Position numbers and translations under genes: made by a program
Source: Candidatus Merdivivens pullicola
GTDB taxonomy: Bacteria; Bacteroidota; Bacteroidia; Bacteroidales; UBA932
Assembly (NCBI GenBank): GCA_017694945.1
Contig: JADIMA010000036.1
Location: 19,179 to 83,178, forward strand
Direction: 5' to 3'
Length of the DNA: 64,000 bases
The notes under the pieces: generated by a model
Databases searched by the model: none
Told to the model about the DNA's origin: nothing
The model's input: only the letters and a program-made list of their open reading frames with translations
In this document: positions 8,833 through 18,767 of the stretch, piece after piece
How positions within the stretch are numbered: the first letter of the stretch is position 1
How the letters are laid out: every line of letters begins with the position of its first letter

Positions 8833-11800
8833 ATGAAAAAAGACAATAAAATCAAAAGCAATTTCACTCAGATCAGCATCAGTCTGGCATCCCCGGAAGA
8901 AATTTATGAAAGGTCTTCCGGAGAGGTACTGAAGCCTGAAACCGTTAACTACAGGACTTACAAGCCGGAACGTGACGGTCTTTTCTGCGAACGCATATTC
9001 GGACCGACGAAGGATTACGAGTGCCATTGCGGCAAATATAAAAGAATACGCTACCGCGGCATCATCTGCGACCGTTGCGGCGTAGAGGTTACGGAGAAGA
9101 AGGTGCGCCGCGAAAGGATGGGGCATATCAAACTCACCGTCCCCGTCGCACATATCTGGTATTTCCGTTCCAACCCTAACAAGATCGGATACCTTCTCGG
9201 CATTCCTTCTAAAAAACTGGAATCCGTCATATATTATGAGAAATACATAGTAGTCAATGCCGGTGCGGCTTCTGAATACGGAGTTTCCAACGGCGACCTT
9301 CTTTCCGAAGACGAATATCTTGACCTGATGGACAAGTTGCCGGAGGAAAACAGGTCTCTTCCAGAGGAGGATCCGGAAAAGTTCGTCGCCGGAATGGGCG
9401 CGGAAATCATTTATGACATGCTGAAGAAGGTCGATTATGACCAGCTTTCATATGATCTGCGTTACAAGATAGAGACGGAGACATCCCAGCAGAGGAAGGC
9501 CGAGGCGCTCAAACGCCTTAGCGTAATCGAGGCTTTCCGCGAATCAAGGGATGTGAACAGGCCGGAGTGGATGATAATGAAAATCATTCCTGTCATCCCG
9601 CCTGATCTGAGGCCGCTCGTACCTCTCGATGGAGGCCGTTTTGCGACATCCGACCTGAACGACCTTTACAGGAGGGTGATTATCAGAAACAACCGTCTGA
9701 AGAGGCTTATTGAAATCAAGGCGCCTGAAGTAATTCTGAGAAACGAAAAACGTATGCTCCAGGAGGCGGTAGATTCGCTTTTCGACAATTCAAGGAAGTC
9801 CAATGCTGTCAAGACTGAAGCCAACAGGGCCCTCAAGTCTTTGTCCGACAGCCTTAAAGGAAAACAGGGACGTTTCCGTCAGAACCTTCTCGGTAAACGT
9901 GTCGATTATTCTGCCCGTTCTGTAATCGTAGTCGGCCCGGAACTCAAGATGCACGAGTGCGGTCTGCCTAAATTCATGGCGGCTGAACTTTACAAGCCGT
10001 TTATAATCAGAAAATTGATTGAAAGGGGCATTGTAAAGACCGTTAAATCCGCCAAGAAGATAGTCGATAGGAAGGATCCTGTAATCTGGGATATTCTGGA
10101 GAACGTGATGAAAGGTCACCCGGTGTTGTTGAACCGTGCGCCTACGCTTCACAGACTGGGTATCCAGGCTTTCCAGCCGAAACTTATCGAGGGCAAGGCA
10201 ATCCAGTTGCATCCGCTTGCATGTACGGCATTCAACGCCGACTTCGACGGTGACCAGATGGCAGTACACCTTCCTCTCGGAAATGCGGCGGTTCTGGAAG
10301 CGCAGTTGCTCATGCTCGGTTCGCACAATATATTGAATCCGGCAAACGGAGCCCCTATTACCGTGCCTTCGCAGGACATGGTGCTGGGACTTTACTATAT
10401 CACCAAGCCGCGTGCAGGTGCGAAAGGCGAGGGGATGAAGTTCTACGGGCCGGAGGAAGTCATCATAGCGCTCAATGAAAAAGCAGTTGACATGCATGCA
10501 AACATAGAAGTGCGCTATACCGACAAGGACGGAAATACTTCCATGGTGAAGACCACTGTGGGAAGGGTCATATTCAACCAATTGGTTCCTAAGGAAGTAG
10601 GCTATATCAATACCTTGCTTACAAAGAAGAACCTCCGCGATATCATATCCAGCGTCCTCAAGGCTACAAGCGTTGCCCGTACGGCGCAGTTCCTTGACGA
10701 TATAAAGCATCTCGGATATACTATGGCGTTCAAGGGCGGACTTTCATTCAACCTTGGGGACGTAATCATTCCTGATGAGAAGAAAGAACTCGTCGAGAAC
10801 GGATACAAGACCGTGGCCGAAATCATGAACAATTACGGCATGGGTTTCATTACGAACAACGAGCGTTACAACAAGATTATAGACTTGTGGACTACTGTCA
10901 ACAACAAATTGACAAAGATAGTCGAGCAGCGTATTTCCAATGACCAGCAAGGCTTTAATCCTGTGTTCATGATGCTTGACTCGGGAGCCCGTGGATCTAA
11001 AGAGCAGATCCGCCAGCTTTGCGGTATGCGAGGACTTATGGCAAAACCTCAGAAATCAGGTTCGCAGGGTGCGGAAATTATCGAGAACCCGATTCTTTCC
11101 AACTTCAAGGAAGGACTTTCCGTTCTTGAGTATTTCATTTCAACCCACGGCGCCCGCAAAGGTCTTGCCGATACGGCATTGAAAACGGCGGATGCCGGAT
11201 ACCTTACCCGTCGTCTTGTCGATGTCTCCCACGATGTCATCATCAACGAAGAGGACCGCGGTACTCTTAGGGGACTCATCGCCACAGCCGTGAAGAACAA
11301 GGACGAAGTCGTGGAAACGCTCGGTGAAAGGATTCTGGGCCGTACTTCGGTGCATGATATCTATAATCCTCTTACAGGTGATCTTATCATACGAGCCGGT
11401 GAAGAAATCACTGAAGACATCGCGGCGCTTATCGAAACTCTGCCTATCGAGCAGGTGGAAATCCGTTCGGTACTCACCTGCGATTCTCGCAAGGGCGTGT
11501 GCGCGAAGTGCTACGGACGAAACCTTGCTACCGGAAGAATGGTGGAGAAAGGTGAGGTCGTAGGTGTGATTGCGGCGCAGTCCATCGGAGAGCCTGGTAC
11601 CCAGTTGACCCTCCGTACATTCCATGTCGGCGGTACCGCGTCAAGCACGGCTTCCGAAAGCGAAATCATAGCAAAATACGATGGCCGTCTCGAGTTTGAA
11701 GAACTCAGGACGATCAAGAGCAAGGACGGTGACAAGGATCGTGTCATCGTGGTCAGCCGTACTACAGAAGTGCGTGTAATCGATGAGAATACTGGCATAA

Positions 11801-13083
11801 CGCTTTCCCAGTACGATGTGCCTTACGGTGCGACGCTTTACAAGGGGAACGGCGACAAGGTCAAGAAGGGAGACAAGATCTGCGAATGGGATGCTTACAA
11901 TGCCGTTACCATAGTAGAGACTTCAGGCCGTGCCGTTTATGACAGTCTTATTGAAGGCGTCACTTACAGGGAAGAGGCGGCAGACGAATACTCCCTGCAT
12001 AAGGAAAAGGTCATCATCGAATCCCGTGACCGTTCAAAGAACCCTACGATACATATCTTTGACAAGGACGGCAATGACATCAAGCAGTACAACCTTCCTG
12101 TCGGTGCCCATATCATGGTAGAAGACGGTGCGGAAGTGAATGTCGGTGACGTGATTATCAAGATTCCTAGGGCGATAGGCAAGTCGGGCGATATCACCGG
12201 AGGTCTGCCGCGTGTTACCGAACTGTTCGAGGCGCGCAATCCTTCCAATCCGGCAATCGTATCCGAAATCAACGGAGAGGTAGTCATGGGCAAGGTCAAG
12301 AGGGGCAACCGTGAAATCATCATCCAGAACAAGTCCGGTGAGAAAAAGACATATCTGGTTCCTCTGTCCAAGCAGATACTTGTTCAGGAGAACGATTATG
12401 TCAAGGCCGGAATGCGTTTGTCCGACGGAGCGGTTTCGCCTACAGACATACTTTCGATCCTCGGCCCTATCAAGGTTCAGGAATATATCGTCAATGAGAT
12501 CCAGAGCGTTTATCGTATGCAGGGCGTGAAGATCAACGACAAGCATTTTGAAATCATTGTCAGACAGATGATGCGCAAGGTGCAGATAGTTGATCCGGGA
12601 GATACGAGATTCCTGCCGGAGCAGATGGTTGACAAGTGGGATTTCGTAGAGGAAAACGATACTATCTTTGACAAGAAGTTCATTACCGATGCAGGCGATT
12701 CCACTAAACTGAAACCGGGCATGATTGTAACGGTACGCGAACTCCGTGACGAGAATACCTCCCTCAGAAGGCAGGATCTCCGTCTTGTCCAGTCGAGGGA
12801 CGCTATTCCGGCTACTTCAAACCAGGTGCTTCAGGGTATTACCCGCGCTGCATTGAGGACGAACAGTTTCATGTCGGCCGCTTCATTCCAGGAGACGACG
12901 AAAGTACTCAGCGAGGCTGCAATCAGAGGAAAAGTCGATACTCTTGAAGGCTTGAAGGAAAATGTTATCTGCGGACATCTGATTCCTGCCGGTACCGGTC
13001 TCAGGGAATACGGGGATCTGATTGTTACTTCAAAGGAAAGCCTGAGGAATTTTTCCGCGAAGGGAGAGACTGTTGAGAAATAA
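8833..13083 (+). CDS. rpoC: DNA-directed RNA polymerase subunit beta'
   Basis: RpoC supplies the catalytic magnesium site of RNA polymerase. The ATG at 8833 gives [20 protein letters not shown], a normal N-terminus for the phylum, and 1416 residues. An upstream in-frame ATG at 8773 would overlap the end of rpoB and add 20 non-conserved residues. Seen in order are the zinc-binding Cys pairs ([21 protein letters not shown]), the catalytic [12 protein letters not shown] loop (about 455-466), the bridge helix and trigger-loop region ([19 protein letters not shown]) and the second zinc site ([13 protein letters not shown]). A strong terminator follows, marking the end of the operon. Confidence 0.99.
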   Translation: MKKDNKIKSNFTQISISLASPEEIYERSSGEVLKPETVNYRTYKPERDGLFCERIFGPTKDYECHCGKYKRIRYRGIICDRCGVEVTEKKVRRERMGHIKLTVPVAHIWYFRSNPNKIGYLLGIPSKKLESVIYYEKYIVVNAGAASEYGVSNGDLLSEDEYLDLMDKLPEENRSLPEEDPEKFVAGMGAEIIYDMLKKVDYDQLSYDLRYKIETETSQQRKAEALKRLSVIEAFRESRDVNRPEWMIMKIIPVIPPDLRPLVPLDGGRFATSDLNDLYRRVIIRNNRLKRLIEIKAPEVILRNEKRMLQEAVDSLFDNSRKSNAVKTEANRALKSLSDSLKGKQGRFRQNLLGKRVDYSARSVIVVGPELKMHECGLPKFMAAELYKPFIIRKLIERGIVKTVKSAKKIVDRKDPVIWDILENVMKGHPVLLNRAPTLHRLGIQAFQPKLIEGKAIQLHPLACTAFNADFDGDQMAVHLPLGNAAVLEAQLLMLGSHNILNPANGAPITVPSQDMVLGLYYITKPRAGAKGEGMKFYGPEEVIIALNEKAVDMHANIEVRYTDKDGNTSMVKTTVGRVIFNQLVPKEVGYINTLLTKKNLRDIISSVLKATSVARTAQFLDDIKHLGYTMAFKGGLSFNLGDVIIPDEKKELVENGYKTVAEIMNNYGMGFITNNERYNKIIDLWTTVNNKLTKIVEQRISNDQQGFNPVFMMLDSGARGSKEQIRQLCGMRGLMAKPQKSGSQGAEIIENPILSNFKEGLSVLEYFISTHGARKGLADTALKTADAGYLTRRLVDVSHDVIINEEDRGTLRGLIATAVKNKDEVVETLGERILGRTSVHDIYNPLTGDLIIRAGEEITEDIAALIETLPIEQVEIRSVLTCDSRKGVCAKCYGRNLATGRMVEKGEVVGVIAAQSIGEPGTQLTLRTFHVGGTASSTASESEIIAKYDGRLEFEELRTIKSKDGDKDRVIVVSRTTEVRVIDENTGITLSQYDVPYGATLYKGNGDKVKKGDKICEWDAYNAVTIVETSGRAVYDSLIEGVTYREEAADEYSLHKEKVIIESRDRSKNPTIHIFDKDGNDIKQYNLPVGAHIMVEDGAEVNVGDVIIKIPRAIGKSGDITGGLPRVTELFEARNPSNPAIVSEINGEVVMGKVKRGNREIIIQNKSGEKKTYLVPLSKQILVQENDYVKAGMRLSDGAVSPTDILSILGPIKVQEYIVNEIQSVYRMQGVKINDKHFEIIVRQMMRKVQIVDPGDTRFLPEQMVDKWDFVEENDTIFDKKFITDAGDSTKLKPGMIVTVRELRDENTSLRRQDLRLVQSRDAIPATSNQVLQGITRAALRTNSFMSAASFQETTKVLSEAAIRGKVDTLEGLKENVICGHLIPAGTGLREYGDLIVTSKESLRNFSAKGETVEK

Positions 13084-13102
13084 TTATTTTTTCTGATACT
13101 TA

Positions 13103-13136
13103 AGGGGGTATGTCGTATGATGTACCCCCTTTTTTT
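13103..13136 (+). terminator. Rho-independent terminator of the rpoBC operon
   Basis: AGGGGGTA (13103-13110) pairs with TACCCCCT (13123-13130), giving an 8-bp G/C-rich stem around a 12-base loop, followed by a T-run (13130-13136). It lies 20 bases after the rpoC stop. The T-run directly abuts the next gene's -7 box. Confidence 0.85.
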
Positions 13137-13137
13137 A

Positions 13138-13145
13138 TATATTTG
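13138..13145 (+). promoter_or_regulatory. -7 box for the carbonic anhydrase gene
   Basis: TATATTTG matches TAnnTTTG and lies 26 bases before the ATG at 13172. No TTTG is present at the -33 distance, because that stretch is the rpoC terminator stem. Confidence 0.55.
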
Positions 13146-13171
13146 CACCGTCGTTGAAAGTAAAGGGAAAA

Positions 13172-13723
13172 ATGGCAATAATCAGAGAAGTACTCGGATT
13201 CAAGCCTGTTATGGGCAAAGGTTGTTTCATCGCGGAGAACGCTGCTGTCATAGGCGACGTGATCATGGGAGACGATTGCAGCATATGGTACGGAGCGGTG
13301 CTCAGGGGAGATGTTAATGCGATAAGGCTTGGCGACAGGGTGAACATCCAGGACGGCGCAGTATTGCATACATTGTACAAGAGGTCTGTGGTAGAGATAG
13401 GTAACGATGTCTCTGTCGGCCATAATGCGGTGATACACGGGGCGAAGGTTGGCAACAACGTACTTATCGGAATGGGGGCCGTACTTCTTGACAATGTTGT
13501 CGTGCCCGACAATACGGTCATAGCGGCAGGCGCGGTGGTTTTGAGCAATTCCGTCCTTGAGCCGGGCGTATATGCCGGAATTCCGGCCAAGAAGGTCAAA
13601 GATGCTTCGGAAAGCATTGCCTTGATGACCAGGAACAATGCCGCAGGGTATCTGAGGTATAAGGAATGGTTTCTTAATCCCGATGCAAGGGATGAAGTAA
13701 GAAATGCCGATAATAACTTTTAA
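13172..13723 (+). CDS. Gamma carbonic anhydrase family protein
   Basis: This is a left-handed beta-helix hexapeptide-repeat protein of the gamma carbonic anhydrase-like (YrdA/PaaY) family, expected to be a cytoplasmic trimer that hydrates CO2 or binds a related ligand. The ATG at 13172 gives 183 residues beginning MAIIREV; an ATG 18 bases upstream would add only MKVKGK and falls too close to the promoter. Repeats with I/V at every sixth position run from about 17 to 140. The three metal-ligand histidines are present at H66, H84 and H89 (GAVLHTL, VGHNAVIHG). Whether it has true carbonic anhydrase activity cannot be read from sequence. The next gene begins 12 bases downstream. Confidence 0.9.
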   Translation: MAIIREVLGFKPVMGKGCFIAENAAVIGDVIMGDDCSIWYGAVLRGDVNAIRLGDRVNIQDGAVLHTLYKRSVVEIGNDVSVGHNAVIHGAKVGNNVLIGMGAVLLDNVVVPDNTVIAAGAVVLSNSVLEPGVYAGIPAKKVKDASESIALMTRNNAAGYLRYKEWFLNPDARDEVRNADNNF

Positions 13724-13735
13724 CAGTAATATATT

Positions 13736-14872
13736 ATGAATCACAAAATGTTTTTATTTGCCGGAGCCGTAGCGCTTTTGGCATCATGCAGCCAGGGAGG
13801 TTATGTCATCAACGGAACCTTTGTAAATCCCGGCGATACTGCAACTGTAGAGAGGCATGCATACCTTTCTTCGGATTTTTCCAACATAGTCGATACTGCC
13901 GATATCGTTGACGGCAAATTCGTTTTCAAAGGCGAGTGCGAACAGCCTCTCCCTTACAGGATAAGCATAGAGGGCATGCAGGGTGCTGCCGACTTTTTCC
14001 TTGAAAATGCCAAATATACTGCCGAAATAGAACAGAGGGGGCCGTATATTTACAAGGGTTATGTAAATGGCGGGAATACTCAGAGCGTCTTCTATAACAT
14101 AGCAAAGACCAATGACGATGTGCTTGAAAGATACGGCCTTGATGCCGAAACTTTCATGACCGAGTTTACGTCCGCCGAGACTACTGAAGAAAGGCGCGAG
14201 GAGATGACTCGTCTGCTCGATACCGCAATGGCGGAGTCGGATTCATTGCAGAGCATCATAATTGACGCCTACATGGCCGAAAATCCTGTTTCGTATTTCG
14301 GCCTGATGACTCTTTATTCGAACATCAGTTCGATGTCCCCTGACAAAATCTCGGAAGAGATCCAGCCTTATGTCGATGCACCCGAGTTTGCCGAGCATCC
14401 TATCGTAGTCGAAATATCCGAATACGTAAAGGCGAACAGCCATCTGATGAAAGGCCAGCCTGCACCGGACTTTACGGTTCCTGACATGGAAGGCAACGAG
14501 GTGGCGTTCTCTTCAATCTATCCGGGCTTCAAGGTCACTATGATTGATTTCTGGGCTTCATGGTGCGGCCCGTGCCGTAACTTCAATCCTGCACTCGTTG
14601 AGATATACAATGAATATCACGACAAAGGCTTTGAAATAGTAGGCGTATCAATGGATAACGACAAAGATTCCTGGCTCCAGGCAATAAAGGATGACGGTCT
14701 TACATGGATTCAACTTTCAGACCTCGCATACTGGAATACAAAACCGAGGGAACTCTACAATGTTTCCTATATTCCTCAGAATGTCCTTGTTGACGGCGAA
14801 GGCAAGATCATTGCTACCAAACTTGACGAGGAAGGTTTGAGGGAAGTACTTGATGAGTATCTTGGGAAATAA
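13736..14872 (+). CDS. Thioredoxin-fold lipoprotein (DUF4369 + TlpA-like redoxin)
   Basis: A lipoprotein signal peptide with lipobox LLASC predicts lipidation at Cys18 and attachment to an envelope membrane. An N-terminal DUF4369 domain (about 20-115) and a helical middle are followed by a TlpA/ResA-like AhpC-TSA domain (about 240-378). The redox motif WCGPC lies at residues 276-280 and the cis-proline segment at YIPQNVLVD. Such proteins in Bacteroidota are thiol-disulfide oxidoreductases, often expanded in copy number, whose partners are rarely known. It follows the carbonic anhydrase gene by 12 bases and is probably co-transcribed with it. All catalytic residues are intact. Confidence 0.92.
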   Translation: MNHKMFLFAGAVALLASCSQGGYVINGTFVNPGDTATVERHAYLSSDFSNIVDTADIVDGKFVFKGECEQPLPYRISIEGMQGAADFFLENAKYTAEIEQRGPYIYKGYVNGGNTQSVFYNIAKTNDDVLERYGLDAETFMTEFTSAETTEERREEMTRLLDTAMAESDSLQSIIIDAYMAENPVSYFGLMTLYSNISSMSPDKISEEIQPYVDAPEFAEHPIVVEISEYVKANSHLMKGQPAPDFTVPDMEGNEVAFSSIYPGFKVTMIDFWASWCGPCRNFNPALVEIYNEYHDKGFEIVGVSMDNDKDSWLQAIKDDGLTWIQLSDLAYWNTKPRELYNVSYIPQNVLVDGEGKIIATKLDEEGLREVLDEYLGK

Positions 14873-14924
14873 TGAAGGACAGTAGCGGCGCCTGCATGGC
14901 AAAGCGCCCGATTTCCGGATAAAA

Positions 14925-14962
14925 AAACTCCCCGGCAGCGAAAGTTCGTGGCCGGGGAGTTT
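14925..14962. terminator. Bidirectional terminator between redoxin gene and ssb
   Basis: AAACTCCCCGGC (14925-14936) pairs perfectly with GCCGGGGAGTTT (14951-14962), a 12-bp stem with a 14-base loop. It has A-runs on the left and T-runs on the right, so it can end transcription of the convergent genes on both sides. Confidence 0.9.
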
Positions 14963-14981
14963 CTTTATTGGTTTGAAACAA

Positions 14982-15446
14982 TCAGAACGGCAGGTCGTCT
15001 TCTTCGATGTTCTGAAGGTTAAGCGGTTCAGGCTCTTTCTTTGCAGGGGCTGCCTGCTGGGCGTATGTTGCAGGCGTGGCGGTGGCGGCCGGCTCAGACG
15101 CCCTTGCCGGATTGTCCTGCCTTCGTCCGAGCAGCTGTATGTTGTCTGCCGTGATTTCTGTAACGTAGTGTTTCACTCCTGTCTGGTCGTCCCAGCTGCG
15201 TGTCCTGATGCGGCCTTCGATGAAGAGCTGGGTGCCTTTCCTGACAAACTGTTCGGTTATGTCGGCGTTCCTGCGCCAGCATACGATGTTGTGCCATTCC
15301 GTGTTTTCACGGAGTTCGTTGTTCCTGTCACGGTATTTTTCTGTGGTGGCAAGAGTGAATGTCGCTACCTTGGTGTTGTTATCAAGGTATCTGACTTCAG
15401 GGTCTTTCCCTGCGTTGCCTATAAGGAGTACTTTGTTCAGTGCCAT
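14982..15446 (-). CDS. ssb: Single-stranded DNA-binding protein
   Basis: SSB coats single-stranded DNA during replication, repair and recombination. The start at 15446 gives MALNKVLLIGNAGKDPEVRY and 154 residues. An OB fold covers about 1-105 (with WHNIVCWRRNADITEQFVRKG), followed by a flexible Ala/Pro/Thr-rich tail and the acidic tip EEDDLPF that recruits partner proteins such as PriA and RecJ, both encoded in this window. A longer in-frame extension upstream lies inside aroE and is not conserved. The ATG overlaps the aroE stop as TAATG, which predicts translational coupling. Confidence 0.97.
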   Translation of the reverse strand: MALNKVLLIGNAGKDPEVRYLDNNTKVATFTLATTEKYRDRNNELRENTEWHNIVCWRRNADITEQFVRKGTQLFIEGRIRTRSWDDQTGVKHYVTEITADNIQLLGRRQDNPARASEPAATATPATYAQQAAPAKKEPEPLNLQNIEEDDLPF

Positions 15447-16315
15447 TACATGATTTTTTTGTTTTCTGAAATGTAGTTTAACATTGCGGCTTCGTCTGGG
15501 TCTTCTCCGGTGAGCATCCGGAAGCCTGTTATAGCCTGGGCTATCAGCCAGATTTCCCCGGAAAGGTAATAACACCTTTGCGGGATGCCGATAAAGTCGT
15601 TTTTGAATCTGATTCCTTCTTTGCCGATGGACATCCCGCGGTATTCACGTGAAAATGACGGGTTCCTGTAATTGGCTTCAAGTATGCTTTTCCCTGTGTA
15701 GAACCGTTTGGGAAGGCGGCTCAGTTCTTCCATTACTACAGGAATGGTGTAGATTATGAGCTGGCTTTCGTACATGAGGTTCTCAAGGTCGCGTATTTTT
15801 CCGCCAATGATTTTTTCATTTCCCGGCCTTGCGACAAATCTGTCAACTGCAGCCTGGGTGCGGTTGACAATCACGGTTTCCATGCCGAGGTCGGATGATG
15901 CGCAGGCGGCGGCCATTCCTGCTCCGCCGCATCCTATGACAAGGGCGCGGATGTTTTTCTGTACGCTGCTGTCGTCCTCGATTTCAAAATGGTCTCCAAG
16001 TACCATCTTGAGTCCTGAGTAGTCGCTGTTGTAGGCCCGGAGAAGCCCTTCGGGAGTTTTTACGAGGATGTTGGCGGCTCCGATGCGCTTTACCGTATCG
16101 TCTGAAATGTCGGCTTCTTCGGCAGCCATGCGTTTGTACGGCGATGTTATGTTTATCCCGTCGTATTCGGCCTTGAAGCGGAACATGGATTCGTTGAAGC
16201 CGGGTTCTTCAATCAGCCCATATGTGTATCTGCCGGCGTATGCGGCATTGAACAGGGCCGGGCTGAGCGAATGCCCTATGGGTTTTCCGATGAGTCCGAA
16301 TTTCTTTGTTGCCAT
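15446..16315 (-). CDS. aroE: Shikimate dehydrogenase
   Basis: AroE reduces 3-dehydroshikimate to shikimate with NADPH in aromatic amino-acid synthesis. The start at 16315 gives MATKKFGLIGKPIGHSLSPA and 289 residues; earlier in-frame ATGs would overlap the upstream gene. Visible are the substrate-binding GHSLSP, the catalytic-lysine motif NITSPYKR, NSDYSG (usually NTD.xG) and the dinucleotide loop GCGGAGMAAA followed by VNRT. The tail beyond the nucleotide domain is somewhat shorter and divergent, as in other Bacteroidota AroE. It lies 22 bases after the methyltransferase gene and overlaps ssb. aroK, for the next step of the pathway, is 4 kb away on the same strand. Confidence 0.92.
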   Translation of the reverse strand: MATKKFGLIGKPIGHSLSPALFNAAYAGRYTYGLIEEPGFNESMFRFKAEYDGINITSPYKRMAAEEADISDDTVKRIGAANILVKTPEGLLRAYNSDYSGLKMVLGDHFEIEDDSSVQKNIRALVIGCGGAGMAAACASSDLGMETVIVNRTQAAVDRFVARPGNEKIIGGKIRDLENLMYESQLIIYTIPVVMEELSRLPKRFYTGKSILEANYRNPSFSREYRGMSIGKEGIRFKNDFIGIPQRCYYLSGEIWLIAQAITGFRMLTGEDPDEAAMLNYISENKKIM

Positions 16316-16337
16316 GTTGGGTTCTGATGGTTTTATG

Positions 16338-17165
16338 TCATAAAGTCTTCGTTCCGACGCGCTGGCGGACGGCTTCATACAGCAGTATCGCCGCTGATAC
16401 GGAAACATTCAGCGAGTCCAGCCTGCCAAGCATGGGAATCCTGATGTGGCAGTCGGCAGCATTTCTCCATGCATGTCCGAGGCCTTTGTCTTCACTTCCC
16501 AGGACAATTGCGCAGCCTGTTTTCATGTCTGTGTCGTAATACGGCTCCGAATCCTGCAACTGTGCTGTAAGGATGCGTATCCCTTTTTCTTTAAGCCATG
16601 CAATCGCTTCTTCCGAACTGCATGCAACTGTAGGCACGCGGAATGCGGCGCCGATGCTTGCACGTATCAGGTTCGGGTTGTAAAGGTCGCATTTGGGGTC
16701 GCATACTATCAGGGCGTCGGCCCCGCATGCTTCTGCGCTTCTCAGGACAGCCCCTATGTTTCCCGGCTTTTCTACGGATTCAAGCACGACAACAAGGGGA
16801 TGCTCTCCTGTTTCAAGCCTTGAAAGGCCCCTGTCGTCTTTCGCATGCATTTCGCAGACTATGCCTTCCGTCCCTTCCCTGTAGGCTATTTTTGAATATG
16901 CGGAAGGCGAGGTCTCGAACAGGGCCGTATTCCCGGCCGCTTCCTCGGGAATGAGTTCCAGCAGATCCTCGGGTGTTCCTCCGGTTATCTCCGGCGAGTA
17001 GAAGATGGCGCGTGGAATGAATCCCGCTTCAAGGCAGTGCCTTGTCTCGCGCCTGCCTTCGACTACAAACAGCCGCTTTTCCCTTCTTGCGCGTGATTTT
17101 TCCATCAGCGCAAGAAGTTCGCGGATTTTCGGATTGCTGGCCGAAGTTATTTTCTCAATTTTCAT
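16338..17165 (-). CDS. TrmH/SpoU-family RNA 2'-O-methyltransferase
   Basis: The 275-residue protein has an N-terminal SpoU substrate-binding domain (about 1-95, beginning [19 protein letters not shown]) and a C-terminal SPOUT methyltransferase domain. The three family motifs are visible: [19 protein letters not shown] (motif 1, with the catalytic Arg), [12 protein letters not shown] (motif 2) and [20 protein letters not shown] (motif 3). It probably methylates a ribose in rRNA; the exact target cannot be assigned. Its start overlaps the 3' end of lysS by 11 bases, so expression is coupled to lysyl-tRNA synthetase. Confidence 0.9.
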   Translation of the reverse strand: MKIEKITSASNPKIRELLALMEKSRARREKRLFVVEGRRETRHCLEAGFIPRAIFYSPEITGGTPEDLLELIPEEAAGNTALFETSPSAYSKIAYREGTEGIVCEMHAKDDRGLSRLETGEHPLVVVLESVEKPGNIGAVLRSAEACGADALIVCDPKCDLYNPNLIRASIGAAFRVPTVACSSEEAIAWLKEKGIRILTAQLQDSEPYYDTDMKTGCAIVLGSEDKGLGHAWRNAADCHIRIPMLGRLDSLNVSVSAAILLYEAVRQRVGTKTL

Positions 17166-18699
17166 CTTTGTTTTCCTTCTCCTCCCTTTTTTCAGGTCTC
17201 ATCTGAGGGAAGAAGAGCACGTCCTGTATGGTAGGCGAGCCTGTCATGAACATGGTAAGCCTGTCTATTCCTATCCCAAGTCCGGAAGTAGGCGGCATGC
17301 CGTATTCGAGGGCCCGTATGAAGTCCATGTCAATGAACATTGCTTCATCGTCGCCTTTGTCTTTGAGTCTTAACTGTTCCTTGAACCTTTCCAACTGGTC
17401 GATAGGGTCGTTGAGTTCGCTGTATGCATTGGCGAGTTCCTTTCCGTTTACGAAGAGTTCGAATCTCTCAGTAAGCGAAGGGTCTTCGCGGTGCCGTTTG
17501 GTAAGCGGGGAGGTCTCGACAGGATAATCGATGATGTATGTCGGCTGTATGAGGTTTTTCTCGCAGTATTCTCCGAAAATGGCATCTATGAGTTTTCCTT
17601 TTCCCATTGTCTTGTCAAACTCTACATCGAGTTTCCTGCATGTGTCGCGGAGCTGTTCTTCGTCCATGCCTTTTACATCTACGCCGGCATATTCCTTTAT
17701 CGCTTCAAGCATAGGAAGCCGGCGGAACGGGGCCTTGAATGAAATCTTCTTGCCCTCCAGTTCTACTTCTGTGGTTCCATGCAGCTTCAACGCTATCTTT
17801 TCAAGGAGTTTTTCCACAAATTCCATCATCCAGATGTAGTCTTTGTACGCCACGTATATCTCCACGCAGGTAAATTCAGGGTTGTGAGTCTTGTCCATGC
17901 CCTCGTTGCGGAAATTCTTGGCAAATTCATAGACGCCGTTGAAGCCTCCTACTATCAGCCTTTTGAGGTACAGTTCATTGGCTATCCTCAGGTAAAGGTC
18001 TATGTCAAGGGCGTTGTGGTGCGTTATGAACGGTCTTGCATTGGCCCCTCCGGGGATTGACTGCAATATCGGAGTCTCCACTTCAAGACAGCCCGCTTCG
18101 TTGAAATATTCGCGCATGGTGGAGATGATGATGCTTCTCTGGATAAATGTGTTTTTCACCTGCGGGTTGACGATGAGGTCAACGTAGCGCTGCCTGTATT
18201 TCAGTTCCGGATCCGAGAAGGCGTCGAAGACTTCTCCGTCCTTTTCCTTCACAATCGGGAGTATCCTGAGGGATTTGCAGAGTACCGTGATTTCTTTTGC
18301 GTGGACGGTGAGTTCTCCGGTGTTGGTTATGAACGCATATCCCTTGACTCCGATTATGTCCCCGATATCCAGAAGTTTCTTGAAGACGGTGTTGTACATT
18401 GTCTTGTCTTCTCCGGGACAGATTTCATCGCGTTTTATATAGACTTGGATGCGTCCGCTTTCATCTTGCAGTTCTATGAATGACGCCGCTCCCATGATTC
18501 TGCGGCTCATGATTCTTCCGGCAATCGTGACATCGGAAAAATTGCCTTTTTCTTCAGAGTACTTCTCTTTTATCTCGCCGGCTGACGCATTTACGGGATA
18601 AAGCGGTGCAGGGTACGGGTCTATGCCGAGTTCCCTGAGTTTCTCCAGTGAAGCCCTTCTCTGAAGCTCCATTTCATTTAAGTTATCCAAGTTGCTCAT
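17155..18699 (-). CDS. lysS: Lysine--tRNA ligase (class II)
   Basis: LysRS charges tRNA-Lys. The 514-residue class II enzyme has an N-terminal anticodon-binding OB fold (about 55-145, with [19 protein letters not shown]) and a catalytic domain with motif 2 ([18 protein letters not shown]) and motif 3 ([11 protein letters not shown]). It begins [20 protein letters not shown]. It heads a compact minus-strand cluster lysS-methyltransferase-aroE-ssb and is divergent from recJ with about 70 bases between the starts. Only weak TTTG-containing promoter boxes are visible on its side of that gap. Confidence 0.98.
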   Translation of the reverse strand: MSNLDNLNEMELQRRASLEKLRELGIDPYPAPLYPVNASAGEIKEKYSEEKGNFSDVTIAGRIMSRRIMGAASFIELQDESGRIQVYIKRDEICPGEDKTMYNTVFKKLLDIGDIIGVKGYAFITNTGELTVHAKEITVLCKSLRILPIVKEKDGEVFDAFSDPELKYRQRYVDLIVNPQVKNTFIQRSIIISTMREYFNEAGCLEVETPILQSIPGGANARPFITHHNALDIDLYLRIANELYLKRLIVGGFNGVYEFAKNFRNEGMDKTHNPEFTCVEIYVAYKDYIWMMEFVEKLLEKIALKLHGTTEVELEGKKISFKAPFRRLPMLEAIKEYAGVDVKGMDEEQLRDTCRKLDVEFDKTMGKGKLIDAIFGEYCEKNLIQPTYIIDYPVETSPLTKRHREDPSLTERFELFVNGKELANAYSELNDPIDQLERFKEQLRLKDKGDDEAMFIDMDFIRALEYGMPPTSGLGIGIDRLTMFMTGSPTIQDVLFFPQMRPEKREEKENKDEN

Positions 18700-18753
18700 T
18701 TCAGAATTAATTTATTTTATCTTATCAAACTACAAATTTACTCAAAAAAATGA

Positions 18754-18761
18754 TAACTTTG
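18754..18761 (+). promoter_or_regulatory. -7 box directly ahead of recJ
   Basis: TAACTTTG fits TAnnTTTG. It ends only 6 bases before the ATG at 18768, so a transcript from it would be leaderless or nearly so. An ATG at 18750 lies upstream of the box and cannot be used from this promoter. No good TTTG sits at the -33 distance. Confidence 0.6.
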
Positions 18762-18767
18762 CAATCT